A DNA stretch of 64,000 nucleotides from Pseudovirgaria hyperparasitica (Eukaryota; Ascomycota; Dothideomycetes; Acrospermales; Acrospermaceae), in the NCBI RefSeq assembly GCF_010093815.1, contig NW_022985555.1, forward strand, positions 866,186-930,185. The letters run 5' to 3'. The notes beneath the pieces are model-generated. The model did not search any database and was not told where the DNA came from. It saw nothing but the letters and a program-made list of their open reading frames with translations. How positions within the stretch are numbered: position 1 is the first letter of the stretch; each line of letters opens with the position of its first letter. Shown piece after piece: positions 25,620 through 34,196 of the stretch. The position numbers and the translations under genes were made by a program.

Positions 25620-26150
25620 ATAATAGAGTTATAATCTAGATCTTCTATACTATCTATATTATCTAATTCTATTCTAGAGGACTCTTAAACTAGATAATTA
25701 TATAGATTAGTAGATATAGGCTCGTATAGAATAGGGCTAATACTAGAGAGAGATAGTATCGTTAAGTTATAGATAGTAGTATCTTAAGTTAGTATTAGGT
25801 TCTAAGATATATCTTAAGGCTTCTTTATATATATATTACGCTATAAACGCTCGGTCTAGCTATACTACTTTTTAAATATATCTTAAGAGTACTTCTTAGA
25901 GGTATAAATAGACTACTAGAATACTATATTAAGGTTATTAACGCGTAGTTATTAATATAATAGTATTTAATATATATAGTAAATAAGAGAAGTTAGTCTA
26001 CGGCCTAACTCCGGTACTTATAAAATTAGAATAATCTTAATACTATAGTCTATATATATATATATATATACTTTAGTTTAGTTTAATTATTTATAGTTTA
26101 ATACTATCTTAAATTAAAGTTAAACTAAAGTGTTAGTTCTTAGTAAGAGG
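25620..26150. repeat. Right margin of the degraded repeat block
   Basis: Continuation of the sequence before 25013, ending in a TA dinucleotide run (about 26051-26070) and AT-rich words repeating TTTAGTTTAATT/AAACTAAA. Normal composition begins about 26,170. Confidence 0.55.
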
Positions 26151-26174
26151 CCTTAACTAAACTAAACTAACCAG

Positions 26175-26702
26175 TTCTTGAGGCGGTCGAATTGAAGTTG
26201 AACTGATTGATAGGAAGTCTGGTATTGGTAAGTTTCGGCTGACAAATTCTAGTCGCTTTATTTCATGCTCACGATATGGGCATAGCTAGGGAGCACCCAG
26301 TCCATTCAGTAGACTTGATGGATAGATAAGCACGATAGGGGCTAGATTGTGTATTGGCATTTGGGAGACGCTTGCGCTCACTATCCGGATCCCCGATGGA
26401 TTCATCTATTATGCGCTAACCGTATATGGATGGCGATCAAGGTAAACCACCAAATCGAGACACCGTTCATCAACACCGCTTTCAACATTGACTTTCCCTT
26501 TTGACAGCGGTGGAGGAAAATCAAGGAAATGTCTACCATCAACTGGACATGGATAGAGATAACAGAGGCAGTGAAAACCAGGACAAAGCGCCGATAAAAA
26601 ATTTCTTCACGAGCATCATTTCTTACGACGCTAGACCATCCGCGGGAACCTGGATGACAAACAAAGCACCTGAAGGATCAAAAAGCCGCTCCAGACTACA
26701 CG
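26175..26702. other. Spacer between repeat block and first gene
   Basis: Normal-composition DNA upstream of the acetyltransferase gene. It presumably holds that gene's promoter and 5' leader. I see no convincing TATA box. A 78-codon frame at 26501-26737 has no recognisable homology and overlaps the next gene's start, so I leave it out. Confidence 0.5.
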
Positions 26703-27254
26703 ATGCTCGCTACAACACCTCGCCTTTCCCTCCGTGAGTTCACAGCAAACGACGTAGACTCGTTCTACGCCCTAGAGTCAAATCCTGCAAACGCCCGCTA
26801 CCAAACATGGGAACCACGAACCCGTCAACAAAGCTCAAAGCTTGTTGATGAAGCCATCAACAGCATTTTAATACAGCCCAGGAGGGTCATAGAACTGGTC
26901 GTCGAGACTGGCTGCGAAACCGAGACACCCAGATTCATCGGCCGTGTTGGGTGTATGATAGCCGACAACATCGCAAACCTGTGGTTTTCTTTCTTGCCAG
27001 CGGCTCAAGGCAAAGGTTATGCGACAGAAGCGGTGAGAGCACTGATTACTTTTCTTCACGACGCACCTGCCGGAAACCTGGTTGCTTTTGAGACCCTACA
27101 GATCGAGTGTGATCCACGCAATACAGGAAGTCGTAGGATTGCCGAAAGACTTGGCTTCCAGAAGATTTCAGAGGAATTGAATGTATACAAATGTAAAGGC
27201 GAGTTGGTTGGCTCAGTGGTTTATGAAACTGGGATCCAGGGTTGGTTGAAGTGA
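26703..27254 (+). CDS. GNAT-family N-acetyltransferase (RimJ/RimL type)
   Basis: Single-exon gene of 183 aa. Proteins of this type move an acetyl group from acetyl-CoA to an amine such as a protein N-terminus or a small molecule; the substrate cannot be told from sequence. The N-terminus (TPRLSLREFTANDVDSFYAL) is the typical opening strand and helix of the Acetyltransf_3 group. The acetyl-CoA-binding motif A is clear near residues 98-112 (FLPAAQGKGYATEAV, the Q/R-x-x-G-x-G/A signature). The closing NTGSRRIAERLGFQK near residues 140-155 is the usual motif B region. Length is normal for the family. This is the first gene beside the RIP block, yet its reading frame and codon use look healthy. 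It is convergent with the next gene. Family certain; specific function unknown. Confidence 0.85.
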   Translation: MLATTPRLSLREFTANDVDSFYALESNPANARYQTWEPRTRQQSSKLVDEAINSILIQPRRVIELVVETGCETETPRFIGRVGCMIADNIANLWFSFLPAAQGKGYATEAVRALITFLHDAPAGNLVAFETLQIECDPRNTGSRRIAERLGFQKISEELNVYKCKGELVGSVVYETGIQGWLK

Positions 27255-27766
27255 GAAAGTGTCGACCGATGGGCGCAAATGCTGCTCAAGAGCAGTATCG
27301 ATACGACAGTTGATGCCAGAAGAAGCCGCAAGCCAAGGTTGGCGATATGCGTAGGATAGTCGTCGCGTTCTCAAACTTCCCTGATTTACAATTCGCCTGT
27401 TCAACGCCGGCAGCCTCTTGCATCATGGATGTCTTTCCTTTCATACGAGTCAAAAGTCTTTGGGCTAAGTCTTTGCAGCCTTATCATACCAACTATCGTA
27501 GACTAGGATCCTATACTTGCGTATTTGCACTGTCGAAGAAAGCTCTCCCTGAGGCCGAGGCTGTCATAGTTGGTGTCGTTGGATGGTGGTTCCTTTTCCG
27601 AAATTTGTTCCTCGTGACTCGTTTTTCTGATAATCGCTTTTCCTCAGCCAGCTATTGCTGGCCTATCGTCATTAATACCGGATTTTCTGGCTTCAATTCT
27701 CTCTCAGAATCCGCCATGGCAGTGATTTTCTTGAGCTTACCCATCTAAGCATTTTCTTCATCGAGA
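27255..27766. other. Convergent 3' spacer
   Basis: 512 bp between the stop codons of two convergent genes. It should hold both 3' untranslated ends. A 133-codon open frame on the plus strand (27347-27748) resembles nothing I know. Confidence 0.5.
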
Positions 27767-29830
27767 TTAATCTTTGCCGATACTGGCTTCGTCGATGCTT
27801 GCTTTGGTGGAAGGACTCTCCTCGAAGTCGACATCTTCTACCGGGAGTGTCCCAAAGCTTATATACCCGAGATTAGGCTCTCCAAAGTCATATATTTCAG
27901 AGCCTAGGCTGTCGTCAATAACTTCTTCTGTTCCTCCCTCAAGTCTACTGGCTGCGGTACTAGTATCTCCTTTGGGGTTTCTTGCCTCCGCTCTCGCTTG
28001 ACTTTTCTGTTGTCTCCTGATACGACCTTGGGTGTAATCTCGTATGATCTCGCGCTCAATGCTCTGTTCCACCTCCTCATCTCTCTTGAAAGTAGAGAGA
28101 CTGAGTGCCCAGAACTCTTTATCGACCTCCAAATAGTGCCGGACAAGCCAACGCAATTTCTTCTTCAGGACCTCGTGGAGAGATGTCTGGTGCTGTTGGT
28201 CTAGGAATTGGAACAGCCGCTCTGGCACCAGTATGCCCCGGAAGTGTCGCTGAAGCATGTTGGTTGCAAAGCAACGCCGCTCATAGCTCCCACTTGGAGA
28301 CAACAAGGCGTGGTATAGCTCTTTGTAGTTGTCCAGGTTCGACAAATACTTTTTAAATTCTACCGGAGTATTCTTCATTACACTATTGTAGACATTTTTG
28401 AAACGGTCAACGTGCTTTGAGCTGTGGTTATTTACCGTGCAGTCGTTCTCATCTTTGAAGTCAGGTAACAAGGTGGTAAGCCCTGCCCAAAGTGGTGCAT
28501 AATGGGCATTATGCCACCCAACTACCCCACTGATCTGGATTTTCCCGTTGTCATTGACGAAAAAGACATTGCTGGCATTGAAGCCAGGGATCGTGAGTAC
28601 GAACGAAGGTTCTTCCTTAGATCTCGTTATGTTCCGTGCTACGTGTAGTGGCATACTCTCCAACGACATGTGAAGGAAACTGTCGATTGCTGTTGTACCC
28701 AAGGACTCAATGCCTTCATTTGTTTTGTCGATGAGACGAGCAAGCTCGGTGATAGGAAGATGAATCTCTCTACTGAAGTCACGAGGCTTTCTTTCTTCGT
28801 CTAAAGATTCAGTGATCGAGATATACGCTGCCGTCTGCCCTGTCTGCGCAGTGACCATACCGACTCTGTTCGACCGCCGCGAAGTCAACTTGCCCAGCAC
28901 TTCTGCGACGGCTTCAAATCCCCCTAACATCCTGAGCCCCGCCTTACGGTCATTTCTCTTGCTGGTAAGATATGTAGGCCACCTCTTTCCTGCCTTCATT
29001 ACTTTTCTCTCCGGGGCCCCATTCAACACTTCGTCGCCTCGGACTCCTTCCACGAAATCCATAAGGATGTATGGTACGCCTATCTCGCTACGATCCAACG
29101 AAGTCTCCCAGCAATACACCTCCGGCACCGGAATGCTGGTGTTATTCTTGACGTACTGCATTGTTGCTACCTCGGACCGCAGGAGCGCCGCTCTCTCCTT
29201 CGTCCATCGACCCTTCCAGCCCGCGCCTGGCACCTTCACCACGACAGCCTTCTCGTTGTTGCATAGCTTGTATACAGTATACTTTGAGCCATAGTCACGA
29301 TATTCGAGATTGTAGGTGACTTCAGGATCGTCCGTAGATCCCATTAGCCCTGTGACCATAATCTCCAGCTTCTTCTGATCTATGCGCAGAGTGTCACCCC
29401 ACATCCAGTCCTCACCGGTACCATCGAACGTATCGCCGTGCTTCTGATATGGGGTTTTGTAGATTTCGGTGATCGGAAAGAAGTGGACGCGCTTCGGCGT
29501 TTTCGCGAGTTCAGCAGAGGGGGGTTCATCTGAAGCGAGGACTGGCCGATCTCCAGACCTGTGCCTGATACTCTGCTTTGCAGCGTCGACGAATACCGCC
29601 GTGCTTTCCTGGGAGGCTTCAGGACAGCTCTTCTCGTTGACAGTAGACTCCTTCTTCTGTTCTTCCACTTCCTCATCTTCCTCCTTCTCCATAGTGCTTC
29701 TGGCACCCTCCATTTGTCTGACAGCATCGCTCGTTGGAATAGTGGCCCAAGTTCTAAGGCGCTTTGGGCGGTGGAGGGCGTTGTCGTATTGATCGGCGTT
29801 TGTGTCTCCGATAGGTCGTTTCATAGGCAT
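27767..29830 (-). CDS. APH-fold (aminoglycoside phosphotransferase-like) protein, likely pseudokinase
   Basis: Single-exon gene of 687 aa. Residues 1-110 are acidic and charged with a basic RPKRLR patch near residue 21, a possible nuclear signal. The APH-type kinase fold follows: N-lobe with EYRDYGSKYTVYKL and the candidate ATP lysine K199 (VVVKVPGAG), helix-C-type glutamate near 220, hinge near 253-262 (PYILMDFVEG). Fungal members normally have HPDFxxxN as catalytic loop and IIDWD as metal-binding motif. Here the equivalents read IPGFNASN (414-421) and VVGWHN (436-441), so both key aspartates are glycines. A C-terminal helical region and an acidic tail follow, to 687. I infer a catalytically dead binding protein or scaffold. 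Biological role unknown. The start at 29830 gives the longest clear frame. Confidence 0.75.
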   Translation of the reverse strand: MPMKRPIGDTNADQYDNALHRPKRLRTWATIPTSDAVRQMEGARSTMEKEEDEEVEEQKKESTVNEKSCPEASQESTAVFVDAAKQSIRHRSGDRPVLASDEPPSAELAKTPKRVHFFPITEIYKTPYQKHGDTFDGTGEDWMWGDTLRIDQKKLEIMVTGLMGSTDDPEVTYNLEYRDYGSKYTVYKLCNNEKAVVVKVPGAGWKGRWTKERAALLRSEVATMQYVKNNTSIPVPEVYCWETSLDRSEIGVPYILMDFVEGVRGDEVLNGAPERKVMKAGKRWPTYLTSKRNDRKAGLRMLGGFEAVAEVLGKLTSRRSNRVGMVTAQTGQTAAYISITESLDEERKPRDFSREIHLPITELARLIDKTNEGIESLGTTAIDSFLHMSLESMPLHVARNITRSKEEPSFVLTIPGFNASNVFFVNDNGKIQISGVVGWHNAHYAPLWAGLTTLLPDFKDENDCTVNNHSSKHVDRFKNVYNSVMKNTPVEFKKYLSNLDNYKELYHALLSPSGSYERRCFATNMLQRHFRGILVPERLFQFLDQQHQTSLHEVLKKKLRWLVRHYLEVDKEFWALSLSTFKRDEEVEQSIEREIIRDYTQGRIRRQQKSQARAEARNPKGDTSTAASRLEGGTEEVIDDSLGSEIYDFGEPNLGYISFGTLPVEDVDFEESPSTKASIDEASIGKD

Positions 29831-30740
29831 CGTACTGCGATTATAGCATGAAAGATATGTCCTTGATGACGGTATGATTTTAGTATAAGGGGTCTTATAG
29901 ACGATTGTTCGAGACTGCGCTGATGATATGGTACGAACTCAAAAGTAGATAGGGCAGAATGCGAAGAAACGGGGGCCACCTCTTCAGACAGCAGAGGTAT
30001 TGAGTTCTTACGCGACTTTCCAGATGCTGAAATGGCATTGTGATGACGAGTTGTGTTAGAGAGACTACACTGTGCATGCCAGGAGATGTGACAAACATAC
30101 GCCACCACGCCAAGACAGACAATAGAAATTGGGGGGATGTAACAAGAGAGAGGCAACCAAGTTAAGAAGAATGTTCAAGTAGTAAGATGTGAGTAGTCAT
30201 GGATCAAAAAGAGCATTTCATTGATGATATCTATAGGGAACAAGAATAAACGCTCGGAGAAAAATTTGTAAACACCAGCCGGAACTCTTTCCTCCAGGTC
30301 AAAAGCGCTAGGATATCTGTAATTAGAGAATGTTAGCGAAGTGAGCTTCTCAAGTCAGTGATGATCTAAGATCAAAGGCGGACTTCAACGGATGGCCAAG
30401 TAGAACTTAGCCATCTTATCAGCGAGAAGATTGGTTCTGCTCATTTCCAGCTACAACCACAGGACAACTTGCACTCCAGTGACCTCTTCCACTCGTAGTA
30501 CATCGACTTGAGCTTCCTTGTGAAGGAAACCTAGCCCGCACACACATGCGTACCCAAGCTTCAGAAATTGTGGACAACGCCTGGCAGCTCTAAACCAAAG
30601 TAGACCTCCGTCGAGAGCTGCCAGACTGCCACTAATCTCCCCACCAGTCAAGATTCTTCAGCCCGCTCGCAGTGAGTCCCACATCAAGCTTGGGGAGACC
30701 ACCGGTATCCGTTTTAGCCCGACCGGTCTCGTGGTTTCAT

Positions 30741-30854
30741 CACCGGTATCAGATAAATCCAATTCATCGCATGGTACTTCCACCGGTATCAGATAGATCC
30801 AATTCATCGCATGATTCGACCACGCGAATCGGTAACCCTGATTCATCGCATGGC
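30741..30854. repeat. 40-bp tandem repeat, 2.8 units
   Basis: Units at 30741-30780 and 30781-30820 begin CACCGGTATCAGATARATCC and contain AATTCATCGCATG; a diverged third unit at 30821-30854 keeps ATTCATCGCATGG. An ACCGGTATC word also stands just upstream, near 30700. The unit is not a multiple of three. Confidence 0.85.
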
Positions 30855-31249
30855 CTCCCTTCCACTTGTAGCTTCCCCAAAGTCCTGGGGATCGTAATCT
30901 TGACAAGCAAGGAAGTTAGTGAGCCCTCAGCAGCTTTCTCATCCACAGCCATTCCTACCCGTGCGCACCAGCTCAGGCTACATGCTCTGTCCAGGAAACA
31001 AGTCCATCAGACATTGCTCGCCGCCGTTGCCAGCCTGACGAGATCATTGGTCAGACCTCCGGCAAAGTGACTGATGGCATGCAAGCTAGACTGTGATTGA
31101 GCCAGCTCGGAATAAGAGATATTGGTTTTCATTCATCGAAGTATACGTAAACTGAAGTGGAGGTAAGTTACTCACAAGAGAGCTCAGGTTGCTTTTGCCA
31201 CCGGAAGCGAATCAGAGCTTGACGTTAAGCTTGAGTGAAATGCATGAAA

Positions 31250-31420
31250 ATGATAGATAGGGATGAAGAAAGAAGAAGCAGAAGAGGAGGAGGTGGAGGA
31301 AGAAGAAGAAGAAAAGAGTTTGCAGACAGGAGGGAAGAGTGAGGCGGAGGAGTGAAGATGAAGGTAGAGAGGATGATGAATGGGAAAAAAACAAGTGGGC
31401 GAGCTCAAATATATAGCTTT
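31250..31420 (-). promoter_or_regulatory. Possible minus-strand promoter with CT-rich leader
   Basis: On the minus strand CTATATATTT (31416-31407) is followed about 20-40 nt later by a long CTTCTTCTTCCTCC-type pyrimidine tract, a common core-promoter layout in filamentous fungi. No convincing open frame follows, so a non-coding or very short-peptide transcript is possible. Confidence 0.35.
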
Positions 31421-32221
31421 TTGAACTGCCGCTAACAGAAAGCACAGTCCATCACTGGCAATGCTATTCTGCCACCGCTGGTGAATGGCCAATTGACGAG
31501 GGGCATTTTGTCTCGATCTGGCATGTCACGGGACTGTCTGTTTCGGCGACGGCAGCGGTGACGTATCTGGAGCGCAGTGGTTCGCCGTGCGCCATTCGTC
31601 CAGGTAGTCCCGGAAGCAGTTCCCATGAGCAGGGCTACGCCTATTCGAGACAGCTGTATTGTGGTGGTGACGTGCTGAGAAGTTTGAACAATGGGAGATG
31701 AAGTGAATCGTGACATTTTACGTTCGCCGTTGTCCCAAACTAGTTCCAGCGGCATGGCCTACAGTCATTCAGGATAGCTGTATTCTGGTACTTACTCGAC
31801 TACCGAAGGAGCTGATGGTGAAGTCTATATTCGGCTCCGCTACTTGGAAGTCGTTTGGGAGACAGTGTATGAAATTGTATTTTCAAGTACTATGGATACG
31901 GCACACTTGAAGGAGTAAGGTAGGAACGAAGCAAATTGTATGAGGAGAGTATCCATGTTGAGTTAGCTGAAGTTGTACTTCGTGTCTTGCAGTTCTAGGG
32001 GACTGAAGCCGAAAGAAATCTCACGATAGTAACATGGGCGGTGTACTAGGGAGCATGACAGCAGCCGCTGGACTTCTACCATGTACTTAGTGAACTGGGA
32101 ATCTTAGTTCAAGTAATGACATATCTTGGTCGAACATGAAGAGATGTTATCGGTGGAAAACGGAAATTATTCATGAGATGCAGAGGAGCTAGAGATGGAC
32201 AGCAAGGAGAGTAGAAAAAGT

Positions 32222-33151
32222 TTACTTAGCTGCCTGAAGAGCTCTTTTGTCTCTTCTTTGCTTGACCCACTGTCCAAATGGAAGCCATATCTCTTCCTTC
32301 TGCGCTGGCTTCAGAGTCGCAGCAAGCCCACTAGTAGACGTAGCCACAAAGACTCTCGCACCATGCCATATTCCACCGCAGCCGTCAGATTCTTCACCGT
32401 CCTGACTTCTGCCCATGTTCTCCTTCTCATCCTGCCACCCATAACAAAACTCCTTTACATTAGGACTTTTCCCATGGCGATACTTCCATATACTCTCCCA
32501 TATGCCTTTACCAACAATACACACAGCCTCAGGCTTATACTTTAGTATCTTCTCATCTAATATTCTAGTGCCAGCAACTTGTTCCGCCTTCGACAACTCC
32601 GCAGTATCCTTCGTTGGCCGCGAAACAATGTTTGTGTTGCCCATTGAGTATAGCCGCGGTAGATCCCCGTCTTCTTCAGGGCGACACCGCCTATCCGTAC
32701 AACCTGATGAGTGTAACAGTTTCCAGAAGAGATTCGAAGGATGTGCGTATGCGTGACCAGATGTGGCAGTTGATATGCCAGGATTAGCGCCTATGAAGAT
32801 ACAGATGAGTCCAGGCTCGAGGACGTCGCGTAACCCCGGGAGATGTGCATATTTCGAAGGGTCGGCATATTTGCTTGACGATCGGCGCTTCTTGGGTGTT
32901 CGAGAAGGCGAGTTCGACGTTGACTTGGTGACCGCAGATCGGTTCCGTCCGAGGGGTGGAATGGCTGTGGAATGAGACTTTGAGTGAGGGCGAGCTATGG
33001 ACACGTGCGATGCCGTAGTCGGCCTTGATCGTAACTCCCGATGCTGGAATTGCTCCAATCTGCGTGTGAAGCTCGGAGGAGCGGTGGGTTCGCCTTCGCT
33101 GGCGTAACTATCGCCATCTTGAGACTCCTCGGTGACGCGAGACCTAAGCAT
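32222..33151 (-). CDS. G/T(U)-mismatch-specific DNA glycosylase, TDG/MUG family
   Basis: 309 aa, one exon. It removes thymine or uracil opposite guanine, the first step of base-excision repair of deaminated cytosine or 5-methylcytosine, in the nucleus. Residues 1-100 are a basic, Ser-rich tail (PKKRR near 86-90, a likely nuclear signal). The glycosylase domain starts near 103. The active-site motif is GANPG at 121-125 (TDG and MUG have GINPG), keeping the water-activating asparagine N123. GNTNIVSRPT at 171-180 is the conserved family block. A second active-site loop, about 269-278 (VATSTSGLAA), corresponds to the helix-insertion loop. The usual length is 250-410 aa. The next methionine would drop the basic tail, so I keep 33151 as start. 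It is noteworthy beside RIP-altered DNA, where C-to-T change is the hallmark, but no direct link is shown. Confidence 0.88.
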   Translation of the reverse strand: MLRSRVTEESQDGDSYASEGEPTAPPSFTRRLEQFQHRELRSRPTTASHVSIARPHSKSHSTAIPPLGRNRSAVTKSTSNSPSRTPKKRRSSSKYADPSKYAHLPGLRDVLEPGLICIFIGANPGISTATSGHAYAHPSNLFWKLLHSSGCTDRRCRPEEDGDLPRLYSMGNTNIVSRPTKDTAELSKAEQVAGTRILDEKILKYKPEAVCIVGKGIWESIWKYRHGKSPNVKEFCYGWQDEKENMGRSQDGEESDGCGGIWHGARVFVATSTSGLAATLKPAQKEEIWLPFGQWVKQRRDKRALQAAK

Positions 33152-34196
33152 GTCGCAGAGATCCGCCCACTAGAGACGTAGAAGAGTCTGTCTATCACCC
33201 GGGAAGGACATGCCAAGTCAAGCGACGCGTGCATCCAAGCAGTGATCTGGTCCTCATCATCTCGAGGCTTGTAGTTTGCGTTTGAACATTACGGACTCGG
33301 AGAAGTGACGTCTGGAACAATGATGAGATTTACCTTTGGTCGTGACCAACTATTCAGTTCTCATTTCTCACTGTCAGTGTTCGCAGACCACGCCCCTTGG
33401 CGGCAGCTATACTCTTGGGCTCAATCTCTTCACAGACCTTAAAAGCGCTTCATTGGTTCTTGGCTATTTAGGAACTGACTCCTTTGAGCGCATTGGGATC
33501 CCATGAGTGCCACTCTTTCCCAAATTAACACCTTCCTCATATCGTTGGTTCCCATGAGACTTCGTCGTATTTGAACTCGCCCTCCTATAACATGAGCGAA
33601 TCACTTGCTAGGCTCCTGGGAACTCGAAACATACCGGTTTTTGGCAGGAGAATACTACGTAGGACCTACTCGAACCAACGACTCACACCTCTACACATCA
33701 TCAATTTAAAGAATAACTTTCCGCTGTCTGTGAACAGGCCTCCTGACGGGTAGAAGAAATAGCCAAAGAGCTACTAACACCGGCATAAAGCCAACTCTGG
33801 GGTACCAGAATACCCGATATATGCTCATTGGCATCTTGATCCGGACCTCCCATCAATGTGTTCACTGCGAAATGACTTCATTGGTATACAGGCGCTGAGC
33901 GTTACCGAAGTAGTCGACTTCTTGATGTGCTCGTGGCAATACCATTTACATTTACCTTGAGGGGGTTTAATTCTACCATGCGTGAATTCATCTTCCACTG
34001 TGTAGCTATCGATCATAGACTGTCCGCGGCAGGAATCTCCGGATATTTAGAGAGACAAGTCACGCACGGTAGAAGAAATCACAAAGCACAGCAATATCTA
34101 CTAAAACCACATGCCAAAGCTCAGTGATCTATTCGTACGACGCATTGGACATATGTAGATTATTTGGCTCAACAGGGCGGGACCCGAGAGATGCAA
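33152..34196. other. 1-kb intergenic region, nothing assignable
   Basis: Upstream of the glycosylase gene and downstream of the next minus-strand gene. Only short open frames with no recognised products. It presumably contains the glycosylase promoter and the 3' end of the 601-aa gene. Confidence 0.5.

Larger units (their letters stand above)
1..26150. repeat. RIP-type degraded, AT-rich nested retrotransposon block
   Basis: The whole left part of the window is AT-rich, full of TA steps and poor in CA and TG, and carries no open reading frame that looks like a host gene. Within it the same LTR and internal sequences recur two or three times, so it is a stack of repeats and not merely AT-rich spacer. 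Depletion of CA/TG with gain of TA is the known mark of repeat-induced point mutation in ascomycetes; I judged this by eye and did not compute it. Composition switches within a few tens of bases near 26,150-26,175. The region is probably heterochromatic, which is inference. Confidence 0.93.
29831..32221. other. 2.4-kb region without an assignable gene
   Basis: Contains 40-bp tandem repeats (30741-30854), a purine-rich tract (about 31257-31390) and a TATA-like word near 31407-31416 readable on the minus strand. A minus-strand transcript starting near 31.38 kb is possible: pyrimidine-rich leader, then a GTGAGT donor near 31,180. The downstream frames (for example 30764-30952 and 30658-30906) are short, resemble nothing known, and read the 40-bp repeat in more than one frame. 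I do not call a coding region. Confidence 0.45.

Noticed and set aside
26501-26737. 78-codon frame upstream of the acetyltransferase
   Set aside because: Overlaps the GNAT start in another frame and has no recognisable features.
27347-27748. 133-codon frame between convergent genes
   Set aside because: No motif or homology recognised; sits where two 3' untranslated regions are expected.
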